A stretch of DNA of 64,000 nt, from positions 496,001 through 560,000 of the forward strand of contig CAWKLE010000002.1 of NCBI GenBank assembly GCA_963850415.1, in the 5' to 3' direction. Of the stretch, positions 52,577 through 60,673 are shown one piece after another. The stretch comes from VAXT01 sp963850415 (lineage in GTDB: Bacteria > Actinomycetota > Thermoleophilia > Gaiellales > Gaiellaceae). The position numbers were made by a program, and so were the translations under genes. The notes under the pieces are model-generated. The model saw only the letters and a program-made list of their open reading frames with translations. It was not told where the DNA came from and did no database searches. Numbering within the stretch: the stretch's first letter is position 1; each line of letters begins with the position of its first letter.

Positions 52577-53833
52577 ATGCTCGAAGTGGTCGGAGACGCA
52601 ACTCGCGATGGCGACTGGGCGGTCGTTCGCCTCGTCCTGGACGAGGACCGGATCGTCGACGCCGACGCGGACGGGCTCGAAGCGCCGCTCGTCGGTCTGA
52701 CGATGCTCGAAGCGGCGGCCGTCCCCGGCGAGCGACTCGTCGTCGACGCGCTCGCGAACGCGATCGGCCCGGTCTTCTCGGCCGCGGCGGATCCCGAGCG
52801 AGTCGCCGTCGCGATGAGCGGCGGCGTGGACAGCGCGGTGGCTCTGCTGCGGGCGGGTCCCGCGGCGATCGGGGTCACGCTCCGGCTCTGGATCGACCCC
52901 GAAGCGCCCGCGTCGGAGCGTGCCTGCTGCTCGCCGGAGGCCGTGATCGCGGCGCGCGAGACCTGTCACCGGCGCGGTCTCCCGCACGTCACGCTCGACG
53001 CCCGCGAAGCGTTCCGCGTCGCGATCGTGCAGCCGTTCGTCGACGCCTACGCCCGCGGAGAGACGCCCAATCCGTGCACGCGCTGCAACGGGAGCTTTCG
53101 GTTCGCGCAGTTGCTCGCGTTCGCGCGCCGCGCTGGTGCGGCTCGGCTGGCGACCGGCCACTACGCGCGGATCGTCGAGCACGGAGGCCGCTCGCTCCTG
53201 GCCCGCGCCGTCGATCCGCAGAAGGACCAGTCGTACATGCTGGCGCGGCTCGATCCGCGTCACCTGGAGCGGATCTGGTTCCCGCTGGGCGAGCAGACGA
53301 AGGAGGAAACGCGGGCCGAGGCGGAGCGCGCCGGCCTGGCCGTGGCACGCCGCGCCGAGAGCCAGGAGGCGTGCTTCCTGGGCGGCGGGGACTACCGTCA
53401 GTTTCTCGAGCGGCACGGCCTGAACAGCCGTGAGGGGCGCGTCGTCGACGAGACGGGAGAGACGCTCGGGACGCACGACGGCTTCTGGCGCTTTACTCCG
53501 GGCCAGCGAAGAGGGCTCGGCGTAGCGACCGGAGAGCCCGCCTTCGCGCTCCGGAGCGATCCGCAGACGAACACCGTCGTGATCGGCCCTCTGACCTCGC
53601 TTGCCCGGCGCGAGGTGAGCGCCTCCGGGCGCCTCTTCGCAGGGGTCACCCGGGGCGACGCCAAGCTGCGCTACCGCTCTCCGGCCGTCGCGGCCGACGT
53701 CGAGGCGACCGACGACGGGTTCCGCCTCCGGCTCGACGAGCCCGCTTTCGGTGTCGCCACAGGCCAGACGGCCGTTTTGTACGAAGGTGACGTTGTCGTC
53801 GGTGCGGGGCATATCACGGGAAGCGCTCCGTGA
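52577..53833 (+). CDS. mnmA: tRNA 2-thiouridylase MnmA with an extra N-terminal domain
   Basis: MnmA thiolates U34 of tRNA-Lys, -Glu and -Gln using ATP and a persulfide donor. The PP-loop is SGGVDS at residues 81-86, the first catalytic Cys is in TPNPCTRCN, followed by ATGHYAR and KDQSYML. The second Cys is in ESQEACFLGGG, and a C-terminal beta domain follows. The first 70 or so residues precede the catalytic domain and are not part of ordinary MnmA (about 360 residues; here 418). Their pattern (VRLVLDEDRIVDADADG, then a helix) recalls a NifU_N/IscU-like fold without its cysteines; this is a tentative resemblance. No cysteine desulfurase gene is adjacent. Confidence 0.92.
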   Translation: MLEVVGDATRDGDWAVVRLVLDEDRIVDADADGLEAPLVGLTMLEAAAVPGERLVVDALANAIGPVFSAAADPERVAVAMSGGVDSAVALLRAGPAAIGVTLRLWIDPEAPASERACCSPEAVIAARETCHRRGLPHVTLDAREAFRVAIVQPFVDAYARGETPNPCTRCNGSFRFAQLLAFARRAGAARLATGHYARIVEHGGRSLLARAVDPQKDQSYMLARLDPRHLERIWFPLGEQTKEETRAEAERAGLAVARRAESQEACFLGGGDYRQFLERHGLNSREGRVVDETGETLGTHDGFWRFTPGQRRGLGVATGEPAFALRSDPQTNTVVIGPLTSLARREVSASGRLFAGVTRGDAKLRYRSPAVAADVEATDDGFRLRLDEPAFGVATGQTAVLYEGDVVVGAGHITGSAP

Positions 53834-54210
53834 CGCCTGACGAGATCACCCTCACCATCCCCCGCGATCGCGCGCTGTACGGCGTCGCCCATCTCGTGCT
53901 GGGCGGCCTCGGAATCCGACTCAACCTGACGATCGAGCATCTCGAGGATCTCCAGCTGGCGCTCGAGACCGTCCTCGACCGGGCTCGGGTCGATCCTGTG
54001 ACAGTCACGCTCCGAGTGAAGGACGGCGAGATCGAGGCGCTCGTCGGGCCGATGAACGACGGCGTCCGGGCCGAGCTCGCCGCGGACGGAGGAGACGAAG
54101 TCGGCCTGCGCCGCATCCTCGACGCGCTCGTCGATCACGTCGAGCTCGAGGCGGAGAACGGCGGCGACTGGTTGAAGATGACGAAGGCGGCGGGGAGGAC
54201 GGAGGCCTGA
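53830..54210 (+). CDS. Anti-sigma-factor-like protein (RsbW-type ATPase fold, degenerate)
   Basis: The 126-residue protein has the layout of a short RsbW/SpoIIAB-like domain: YGVAHLVLGGLGIRLNL, then a helix EDLQLALETVLDRA in the place of the N-box, then strands and a C-terminal helix. The family's ATP-binding Asn of the N-box (E-x3-N) is replaced by Asp (Glu46-x3-Asp50), and no clear G1 box is seen, so it may not bind ATP. It is coupled to the sigma factor that follows, which supports an anti-sigma role. The start is GTG 53830 in the mnmA stop. Confidence 0.6.
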   Translation: MTPDEITLTIPRDRALYGVAHLVLGGLGIRLNLTIEHLEDLQLALETVLDRARVDPVTVTLRVKDGEIEALVGPMNDGVRAELAADGGDEVGLRRILDALVDHVELEAENGGDWLKMTKAAGRTEA

Positions 54211-54992
54211 CCGACGTCGACGACCGAGCGCTCCTGCGGCGCTACCACGAGGAAGGCGACCTCGCAGCCCGCGATCAGCTGATCGAGCAGTACATGTCGC
54301 TCGTCCGGTCGCTGGCTCGGCGCTACTCGTACCGGGGCGAGCAGCTCGACGATCTCGTGCAGATCGGGGCCATCGGGTTGATAAAGGCGATCGACCGCTT
54401 CGACGTCGACCGCGGCGTTGAGCTGACGACGTACGCGACGCCGAACATCATCGGCGAGATCAAGCGTCACTTCCGCGACAAGGGCTGGTCCGTGCGCGTG
54501 CCGCGCGGGCTTCAGGAGCTGAACGTCAAGCTGTCGAAGCTGATCGAGGAGCAGACCGTCCAGCTCGGGCGCTCACCGACGATCCCCGAGCTCGCCAAGG
54601 TGGCGGGTGTCGAGGAGGAGCTCGTGGTCGAGGCGATCGAGAGCGGGCGTGCCTACAGCACGATCTCCCTGTCGACCGGAGGCGGGCAGGACGAGGACGG
54701 CGAGCTCGACCCGCTGGAGTCGCTCGGGGCCGAAGAGCCGCAGTACGAGGTGTCCGAGGATCGCGCGATGCTCGCGCCGGGATTCCAGGCGTTGGACGAG
54801 CGCGAGCGGCTGATCCTCCACATGCGGTTCTTCGACGGGCTGACCCAGTCGCAGATCGCGCAGCAGGTCGGGATCTCGCAGATGCACGTGTCGCGCCTGA
54901 TTCGCCGCGCCCTCGAGCGGATCCGCGACGAGATCGGGGACACGGGTGACGAGGAGCCGGAGCGGGCGCCGAGGAAACGCGCCGCCGGTTGA
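54207..54992 (+). CDS. RNA polymerase sigma factor, SigB/SigF/SigG group
   Basis: This is a group 3 sigma-70 factor of about 261 residues. Region 2 is in LVRSLARRYSYRGEQLDDLVQIG and GLIKAIDRFD, then region 3 (TIPELAKVAGVEEELVVEAIESG) and a region 4 helix-turn-helix (LTQSQIAQQVGISQMHVSRLIRRAL). The first ATG (54294) would cut off region 1.2/2.1, which is well conserved (ALLRRYHEEGDLAARDQLIEQYM). The only start that includes it is CTG 54207, overlapping the anti-sigma stop as CTGA. The pairing with an RsbW-like gene suggests stress control by partner switching. Confidence 0.88.
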   Translation: MTDVDDRALLRRYHEEGDLAARDQLIEQYMSLVRSLARRYSYRGEQLDDLVQIGAIGLIKAIDRFDVDRGVELTTYATPNIIGEIKRHFRDKGWSVRVPRGLQELNVKLSKLIEEQTVQLGRSPTIPELAKVAGVEEELVVEAIESGRAYSTISLSTGGGQDEDGELDPLESLGAEEPQYEVSEDRAMLAPGFQALDERERLILHMRFFDGLTQSQIAQQVGISQMHVSRLIRRALERIRDEIGDTGDEEPERAPRKRAAG

Positions 54993-55093
54993 GCGGCGCT
55001 TCTTAGTAAGGCACCGTCCACCTCCTCCCCGCTGCGATCGTAATCGGGAATTCGCGCGCGTGTGAAACGCGAGTGCGCCAAAAGTGCGACTCG

Positions 55094-55099
55094 TACAAT
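55094..55099 (+). promoter_or_regulatory. -10 element of alaS
   Basis: TACAAT, 7 nt before ATG 55107; five of six match the consensus. It helps reject the upstream ATG at 55062. Confidence 0.5.
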
Positions 55100-55106
55100 C
55101 ACTCGC

Positions 55107-57617
55107 ATGCGTACGAGCGCCGAGCTTCGAGAGGGCTTCCTCTCGTACTTCGAGTCGAAGGGGCACAAGCGGCACCCGTCCGGCTCACTGGTCCCGCCCG
55201 ACTGGGACCGCTCCACCCTGCTCAACAGCGCCGGCATGCAGCCGCTGATGCCGTACTTCCTCGGCCGCGAGACGCCGCCCGCGCCGCTGCTGACCACGGC
55301 CCAGAAGGTCTTCCGCACCCCCGACATCGACGAGGTCGGTCTCGACACCTTCCATCTCACGTTCTTCGAGATGCTCGGCAACTTTTCGTTCGGCGAGTAC
55401 TTCAAGGACGGGGCGATCGACTTCGCGTGGGAGTTCGTCTTCGACCACATGAAGGTCGACCCGGACAAGTTCTGGGTCACGGTCTTCGCCGGCGATCCGG
55501 AGCTCGGGCTCGGCGAGGACGGAGAAGCCGTCCGTCTCTGGGAGGCGAAAGGCTTGCCCCCGGAGCGGATCATCCGCCTCGACCGCTCGCACAACTTCTG
55601 GTCGGTCGGCGGCCCGGGCCCGTGCGGGCCGGACACCGAGCTCTTCTACGACCGCGGCGAGGAGATCGGCTGCGGCCGCCCGACCTGCGCACCGGGCTGC
55701 GAGTGCGAACGCTTCCTCGAATTCTGGAACCTCGTCTTCATGGAGTACGAGCTGCACGAGGACGGCACCGTGACGCCGCTCCCGAAGCAGAACGTCGACA
55801 CGGGCATGGGCCTCGAACGGGCCGCGACGATCCTGCAAGGGGTGATTGCGACCTACGACACCGACGGCTACCAGGAGCTCATGGACTGGATCGCCGGGGA
55901 GAGCGGGGTCGCGCACGGAGATTCCGACGCAGCGACGAAGGCGCACCGGATCCTCGCCGACCACGGCCGCGGGATGACGTTCCTCGTCGGCGACGGCGTG
56001 CTGCCGTCCAACGAGGGGCGCGGCTACGTCCTGCGCCGCATCATCAGGCGAGCCGTTCAGCAGGCGCGCACGATCGGCCTGTCCGACCTCTGGCGAATCA
56101 CGGACATCGTCGTCGAGCAGATGGGCACGTGGTACCCGGAGCTCGTCGAGAACCGCGCCCTCATCAGCGAGACGATCAAGGCCGAGGAGGAGCGCTTCTC
56201 CCAGACACTCGAGCGCGGGCTCAAGGTGTTCGAAGAAGTCGCCGCGCGAGGAGCGATCAGCGGCGACGACGCGTTCACGCTCGCCGCGACCTACGGCTTC
56301 CCGGTCGAGCTGACGCGCGAGCTCGCGGTCGACCGCGGCCTGGCGGTCGACGAGGAGGAGTTCTCGCGCCGCATGGGCGAGCACCGCGAGATCTCGCGTT
56401 CGACCGAGGCGCGCGCCGTCGGTGACATCGGCGGGCACCCGACGGACTTCGTCGGCTACGAGAAGGTCGAGACGCTGACTGCCGTCTCTGCCTACAAACA
56501 ACTCGACGAGCGAACGTTCCAGGCGAAGCTGTTCGAGTCGCCGTTCTACGCCGAGGGCGGCGGCCAGGTCACGGACCAGGGCTTCATCGAGCACGAGGAG
56601 ACCGGAGCGCGCGCCGTGCTGCGCGCGGCCGACCGGCTCGGCGACGACCAGGTGCTCACGTTCGAGGGCGAGGGCTTCGCCGAGGGCGACCGGGTGCGCG
56701 CCGTCGTCGACTGGGGAACGCGTTTCCCGACGATGGCGAACCACACGGCGACGCACCTCCTGCACAAGGCGCTCCAGGACGTGCTCGGCGACCACGTGCG
56801 CCAGGCCGGCTCAGCGGTTCGGCCGGACAAGCTGCGCTTCGACTTCACTCACGGCCAGGCGTTGACCGCCGACGAGCGCAAGCAGGTCGAGCGCATCGTC
56901 AACGAAAGGGTGTTCGAGAACCTGCCCGTGCACACATTCGTGACGCCGATCGACGAGGCGAAGAAGCTCGGCGCGATGATGCTGTTCGGCGAGAAGTACG
57001 GCGACGAGGTTCGAGTCGTGGAGATCCCCGGCTTCTCGCGCGAGCTCTGCGGCGGCACGCACGTGCGCTGGACGGCCGAGATCGGCCCATTCGTGATCAC
57101 GTCGGAGAGCTCGGTCGGCTCGGGCGCGCGCCGCATCGAGGCGCTGACCGCCGGCGAGGCGTTCGCGTACCTGCACGGGAAGGCGCTCGAGGCCGAAGAG
57201 CTGCGCGCCGAGACGGAGAAGCTCCGCAAGCAGGGCGCGAAAGAGGCCAAGGCAGCGGGCTCCGCCGAGGTGACCGTGCTCGACGAGTCGAACGGGATCG
57301 TCACCGCCGAGGTGCGGTCGCTGAAGGGATCCGAGCTGCGCGACCTCTCCGACCAGATCCGGCAATCGAGGCAGGCTGACGCCGTGCTGCTGGGCTCGGT
57401 CGACGACGGCCGCGCCTATCTCGTCGTGAACATCGCCGCCTCGAAGGTCGAGCAGGGCGCGGACGCGGTCGCCATCGTCAAGGAGGCCGCGAAGAAGATC
57501 GACGGTGGGGGCGGGGGGCGTCCGAACCTCGCCGAAGCCGGTGGCAAGAATCCCGGCGGGCTCGCCGAGGCGTACGAGATCGGAAGGAGCGAGCTGGCGT
57601 CTACGCTCGCGTCGTGA
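55107..57617 (+). CDS. alaS: Alanyl-tRNA synthetase
   Basis: This class II synthetase charges tRNA-Ala and edits Ser/Gly. The 836-residue protein has the catalytic core (FLSYFESKGH, NSAGMQPLMPYFLG, FHLTFFEMLGNFSFGEYFK, VDTGMGLERAA), and the editing domain with HTATHLLHKAL and the zinc motif CGGTHV. The C-terminal coiled coil and DHHA1 domain contain GGGGGRPNLAEAGGK. The open frame starts 15 codons earlier, but ATG 55107 matches the family and the adjacent TACAAT. Its end overlaps ruvX as GTGA. Confidence 0.97.
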   Translation: MRTSAELREGFLSYFESKGHKRHPSGSLVPPDWDRSTLLNSAGMQPLMPYFLGRETPPAPLLTTAQKVFRTPDIDEVGLDTFHLTFFEMLGNFSFGEYFKDGAIDFAWEFVFDHMKVDPDKFWVTVFAGDPELGLGEDGEAVRLWEAKGLPPERIIRLDRSHNFWSVGGPGPCGPDTELFYDRGEEIGCGRPTCAPGCECERFLEFWNLVFMEYELHEDGTVTPLPKQNVDTGMGLERAATILQGVIATYDTDGYQELMDWIAGESGVAHGDSDAATKAHRILADHGRGMTFLVGDGVLPSNEGRGYVLRRIIRRAVQQARTIGLSDLWRITDIVVEQMGTWYPELVENRALISETIKAEEERFSQTLERGLKVFEEVAARGAISGDDAFTLAATYGFPVELTRELAVDRGLAVDEEEFSRRMGEHREISRSTEARAVGDIGGHPTDFVGYEKVETLTAVSAYKQLDERTFQAKLFESPFYAEGGGQVTDQGFIEHEETGARAVLRAADRLGDDQVLTFEGEGFAEGDRVRAVVDWGTRFPTMANHTATHLLHKALQDVLGDHVRQAGSAVRPDKLRFDFTHGQALTADERKQVERIVNERVFENLPVHTFVTPIDEAKKLGAMMLFGEKYGDEVRVVEIPGFSRELCGGTHVRWTAEIGPFVITSESSVGSGARRIEALTAGEAFAYLHGKALEAEELRAETEKLRKQGAKEAKAAGSAEVTVLDESNGIVTAEVRSLKGSELRDLSDQIRQSRQADAVLLGSVDDGRAYLVVNIAASKVEQGADAVAIVKEAAKKIDGGGGGRPNLAEAGGKNPGGLAEAYEIGRSELASTLAS

Positions 57618-58009
57618 AGGTGCTGGCGCTCGACTACGGCTCTGCGCGCACGGGAGTGGCGATCTCCGATCCCACGGGCACCGTTGCCCGGCCGGTCGGT
57701 GTCGTCGAGAAGGCCGGGACCGACGACGGCCTCGCGAGGCTGGCCGAGCTCGTCCGCGAGCACGAGGCCGAGCGCGTCGTCGTCGGCAAGCCGCTGACGA
57801 TGCGCGGCGAGGCCGGGAAGCAGGCGGCCGAGACCGAGCAGTTCGTCTCACGCCTCCGCGAAACTCTGAGCGTGCCCGTGGAGAGCTTCGACGAGCGGTT
57901 CACAACCGACCTGGCCGAGCAGAGCGGCGGAACGCATCCCGAAGACGCCCGGGCCGCGGCCCATTTGCTGTCGAGCTACCTGACGTGGTCGAGCAGCACG
58001 CGCCCGTAA
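57614..58009 (+). CDS. ruvX: Putative pre-16S rRNA nuclease / Holliday-junction resolvase-like protein YqgF
   Basis: The 131-residue RNase H-fold protein starts VLALDYGSARTGVAISD, with the first catalytic Asp. It has AERVVVGKPLTMRGE in the middle and SFDERFTT and HPEDARAAAHLLSSYL at the end. YqgF is required for 16S rRNA 5'-end maturation in E. coli; the resolvase role is less certain. The start is GTG 57614 in the alaS stop, the same order as alaS-yrrK in B. subtilis. It overlaps mltG by 25 nt. Confidence 0.93.
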   Translation: MKVLALDYGSARTGVAISDPTGTVARPVGVVEKAGTDDGLARLAELVREHEAERVVVGKPLTMRGEAGKQAAETEQFVSRLRETLSVPVESFDERFTTDLAEQSGGTHPEDARAAAHLLSSYLTWSSSTRP

Positions 58010-58926
58010 AGCCGGCGCCCGCGCCGCCCGAGCGCCCGCCAGGGCCGTCGCGCGGCCGGATCGTGGCGAGGCGCATCGTCGCGCTGGTCCTGCTCGCGCT
58101 CGGCCTCGCGTTCGTCGGGTGGGTGGCGTTCGCAGTCGCAGGGGTGTTTCGCGACAGCAGCCGGCCGCAGGCGAAACCCGCGCCGATCGTCGCTCCGCCC
58201 ACGCTGAAGATCATCTTCCCGGAGGGCTTCACGCGCGCGCAGATGGCCGAGCGGATCAAGGCCGTGAACCAGATCGCGCGCCGCAAGCGGAAGATCAACC
58301 CGAAGCTCTCGTCGAGGGCCTACCTTGCAGCCACGGCCAGCTCGAAGATTCCCGGCAGGTTCGCAGGCGACCACAAGCGGCGCCTGCTCGAGGGCTTCCT
58401 CTTCCCGTCGACGTACGACTTCGTGCAGAAGACGACCTCGCGCCAGCTGGTGAACCGGCAGCTCGAGGCGTTCCAGGAGAACTGGGCCAAGGTCGACCTG
58501 TCGTACGCGAAGTCGAAGAACCTGACGCCCTACGACGTGCTGATCATCGCGTCGATCGTCGAGAAGGAGGTGATCGCCCCGGAGGAGCGCCCACTCGTCG
58601 CCGCCGTCATCTACAACCGGCTCCACGCAGACATGAACCTCGGGATCGACGCGACGACGCGCTATGGGCTGCACGTCCCCGGAACCGAGCCCCTCCTCGA
58701 GTCGCAGTTGAAGAGCACGAATCCGTACAACACGCGCAACCCCAACATCAAGGGGCTGCCGCCGACGCCAATCGCGAACCCCGGGCTCGCCTCGATGCAG
58801 GCGGCCGCGCACCCGGCGAAGGTTGACTACCTGTACTTCGTCCGCAAGCCCGACCACGTGCATCACTTCTTCACGGCAAGTGACGCCGAGTTCCAGGCGT
58901 ACGCGGACGCTCACGGCTTCGGGTGA
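57985..58926 (+). CDS. mltG: Endolytic murein transglycosylase MltG (YceG-like)
   Basis: MltG cuts nascent glycan strands near the membrane and sets their length. The 313-residue protein has a short Pro-rich cytoplasmic start, one membrane helix (IVALVLLALGLAFVGWVAFAV), a LysM-like region (IIFPEGFTRAQMAERI) and the YceG core. The core holds EGFLFPSTYDF, the catalytic Glu in IIASIVEKEV, AAVIYNRL, and PTPIANPGLASMQAA. GTG 57985 is the best start; the frame is open further upstream inside ruvX. The end overlaps aroE as GTGA. Confidence 0.92.
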   Translation: MVEQHAPVKPAPAPPERPPGPSRGRIVARRIVALVLLALGLAFVGWVAFAVAGVFRDSSRPQAKPAPIVAPPTLKIIFPEGFTRAQMAERIKAVNQIARRKRKINPKLSSRAYLAATASSKIPGRFAGDHKRRLLEGFLFPSTYDFVQKTTSRQLVNRQLEAFQENWAKVDLSYAKSKNLTPYDVLIIASIVEKEVIAPEERPLVAAVIYNRLHADMNLGIDATTRYGLHVPGTEPLLESQLKSTNPYNTRNPNIKGLPPTPIANPGLASMQAAAHPAKVDYLYFVRKPDHVHHFFTASDAEFQAYADAHGFG

Positions 58927-59606
58927 TCACCGGACGCACGCGGCTCGTCGTCCTGCTCGGGCATCCGGTGTCTGAGTCGTTGTCGCCGGAGATGCAGAAC
59001 GTCGCTTTCACGGAGCGCGAGCTCGACTGGGCCTACGTCGCCTGTGACGTGGCGCCGGACTTGTTCGAGACCGCGGTGCGAGGCCTCGCCGCGGCCGGCT
59101 TTGCGGGCGCGAACGTGACGACTCCGCACAAGGAGGCAGCCGCTGCGCTCGCCGAGACCGAGCTCGCGTCGGTGAACACGCTCGTCTTTGAGGACGGCCG
59201 GATCGTCGGGCACTCGACCGACGCGGCTGTGCTCGAGGGCCTCGAGGCAGAGCGCCCGGTGATCCTCGGCGCCGGCGGCGCAGCGCTCGCGTTCCGTGCG
59301 GCCTTGCCTGCGGCTCGAGTGTTCGCGCGGAAGTCGGACTGGCCGCCCGAGATCGGCGGTGCCGACCTGATCGTCAACGCGACGTCCGAGCGCGACGACG
59401 TGCTCGTCGAAGCCGGCGAGGGACAGACCCTCGTCGATCTTCCGTATCCGGAGACTGCGACCGCGGTCGCGGCGCGGGCCGGGGGCGCAACTGTGATCAC
59501 GGGACTCGAAGTGCTCGTCGCTCAAGGCGCGGCCTCGTTCCAGCTCTGGACGGGAGTCCCGGCGCCGGTCGAGATGATGCGAGGAGCCGTAGGCTTGTCC
59601 GCGTGA
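58923..59606 (+). CDS. aroE: Shikimate dehydrogenase (compact)
   Basis: AroE reduces 3-dehydroshikimate to shikimate with NADPH. The 227-residue protein has the substrate motif LGHPVSESLSPEMQN, the catalytic Lys in NVTTPHKEAA, ASVNTL, HSTDAAV and the dinucleotide loop ILGAGGAALA. It is about 40-50 residues shorter than usual, mainly in the NADP-binding half, but the key residues remain. The start is GTG 58923; the end is a 4-nt overlap with aroC. Confidence 0.9.
   Translation: MITGRTRLVVLLGHPVSESLSPEMQNVAFTERELDWAYVACDVAPDLFETAVRGLAAAGFAGANVTTPHKEAAAALAETELASVNTLVFEDGRIVGHSTDAAVLEGLEAERPVILGAGGAALAFRAALPAARVFARKSDWPPEIGGADLIVNATSERDDVLVEAGEGQTLVDLPYPETATAVAARAGGATVITGLEVLVAQGAASFQLWTGVPAPVEMMRGAVGLSA
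59590..59595 (+). promoter_or_regulatory. Possible internal -10 before aroC
   Basis: TAGGCT inside the end of aroE, 7 nt before the aroC GTG 59603. Confidence 0.33.
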
Positions 59607-60673
59607 CGCTTCGGCTGGCAACGGCGGGCGAGTCGCATGGCCCGGCGCTCGTCGGGATCCTCAGCGGCCTGCCGGCCGGGCTCGAGCTCGACCGCGACGC
59701 GATCGACGCCGACCTCGCCAGGCGCCAGCAGGGGTATGGACGAAGTCCTCGGCAGAAGCTGGAGCAGGACCGCATCGAGATGATCGCCGGCCTGCGGCAC
59801 GGCCGCACGCTCGGCACGCCGCTCGCGTTCCTCGTTCGGAACCGCGACCACGCGAACTGGGAGTGGGGGATGAGCCCGTGGCCACCCGAGGGCGAGCCGT
59901 CCGGAAAGGGGACGAAGCCGGTGACGCTGCCTCGTCCGGGGCATGCCGATCTGGCGGGGACGCTCAAGTACGGCCTCGACGACGCGCGGAACGCGCTCGA
60001 GCGGGCGAGCGCTCGTCAGACCGCGGTCACGGTCGCGGCAGGTGCAGTGGCGAAGGCGCTGCTCGCGCAGATTGGAATCGAGGTCGCCGGCTCGATGCTC
60101 GAGATGGGCGACGTCGACGCGGCCAAGGCGGACCGTGACACGGTTGGCGGCGTCGTCGAGGTGCGAGCGCGCGGGGTGCCGCCGGGCCTCGGCTCGTACG
60201 CGTCCAAGGAGGACCGGCTTGACACTCGCCTCGCCGCGGCGCTGATGGGCGTCCAGGCCGTGAAGGGAGTCGAGGTCGGCGACGGCTTTGCGCTGGCTCA
60301 TGAGCGCGGCTCGGCCGCCCACGACGAGATCTTTCGCGGCGAGCGGGGCTACTACCGCGAGACGAACCGGGCAGGCGGCGTCGAGGGCGGCGTGTCGAAC
60401 GGCGAGGAGGTCGTCGTCCGCGCCGCGATGAAGCCGCTGCCGACCCTGATGCGCCCTCTCCGCTCGGCCGACCTGGAGACCGGCGAAGCGGCGGAGGCGC
60501 TGGTCGAGCGCAGCGACGTCGCGGCAGTCGAAGCCCTGTCCGTCGTGGCCGAAGCGTCGGTCGCCTTCGAGCTCGCCCGTGCGGCCCGCGAGAAGTTCGG
60601 CGGCGACGCGATCGGCGATTTCGTGGCAGCACACGGCGCCTACCTCGAGCGCATCCCGTGGTCGGCGCGGTAG
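59603..60673 (+). CDS. aroC: Chorismate synthase
   Basis: AroC converts EPSP to chorismate using reduced FMN. The 356-residue protein has the signature blocks GESHGPALVGILSGLP near the N-terminus, RRQQGYGRSPRQKLE, RPGHADLAGTLKYG, and ASARQTAVTVAAGAVAK. The GGVSNGEEVVVRAAMKP segment follows. GTG 59603 overlaps the aroE stop. EPSP synthase (aroA) is not in the window. Confidence 0.97.
   Translation: MTLRLATAGESHGPALVGILSGLPAGLELDRDAIDADLARRQQGYGRSPRQKLEQDRIEMIAGLRHGRTLGTPLAFLVRNRDHANWEWGMSPWPPEGEPSGKGTKPVTLPRPGHADLAGTLKYGLDDARNALERASARQTAVTVAAGAVAKALLAQIGIEVAGSMLEMGDVDAAKADRDTVGGVVEVRARGVPPGLGSYASKEDRLDTRLAAALMGVQAVKGVEVGDGFALAHERGSAAHDEIFRGERGYYRETNRAGGVEGGVSNGEEVVVRAAMKPLPTLMRPLRSADLETGEAAEALVERSDVAAVEALSVVAEASVAFELARAAREKFGGDAIGDFVAAHGAYLERIPWSAR

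Noticed and set aside
58923..59606. aroE as a truncated pseudogene
   Set aside because: It is short, but the substrate motif, catalytic Lys, NTD-type motif and GAGGAA loop are all kept and the gene is tightly coupled in the operon.
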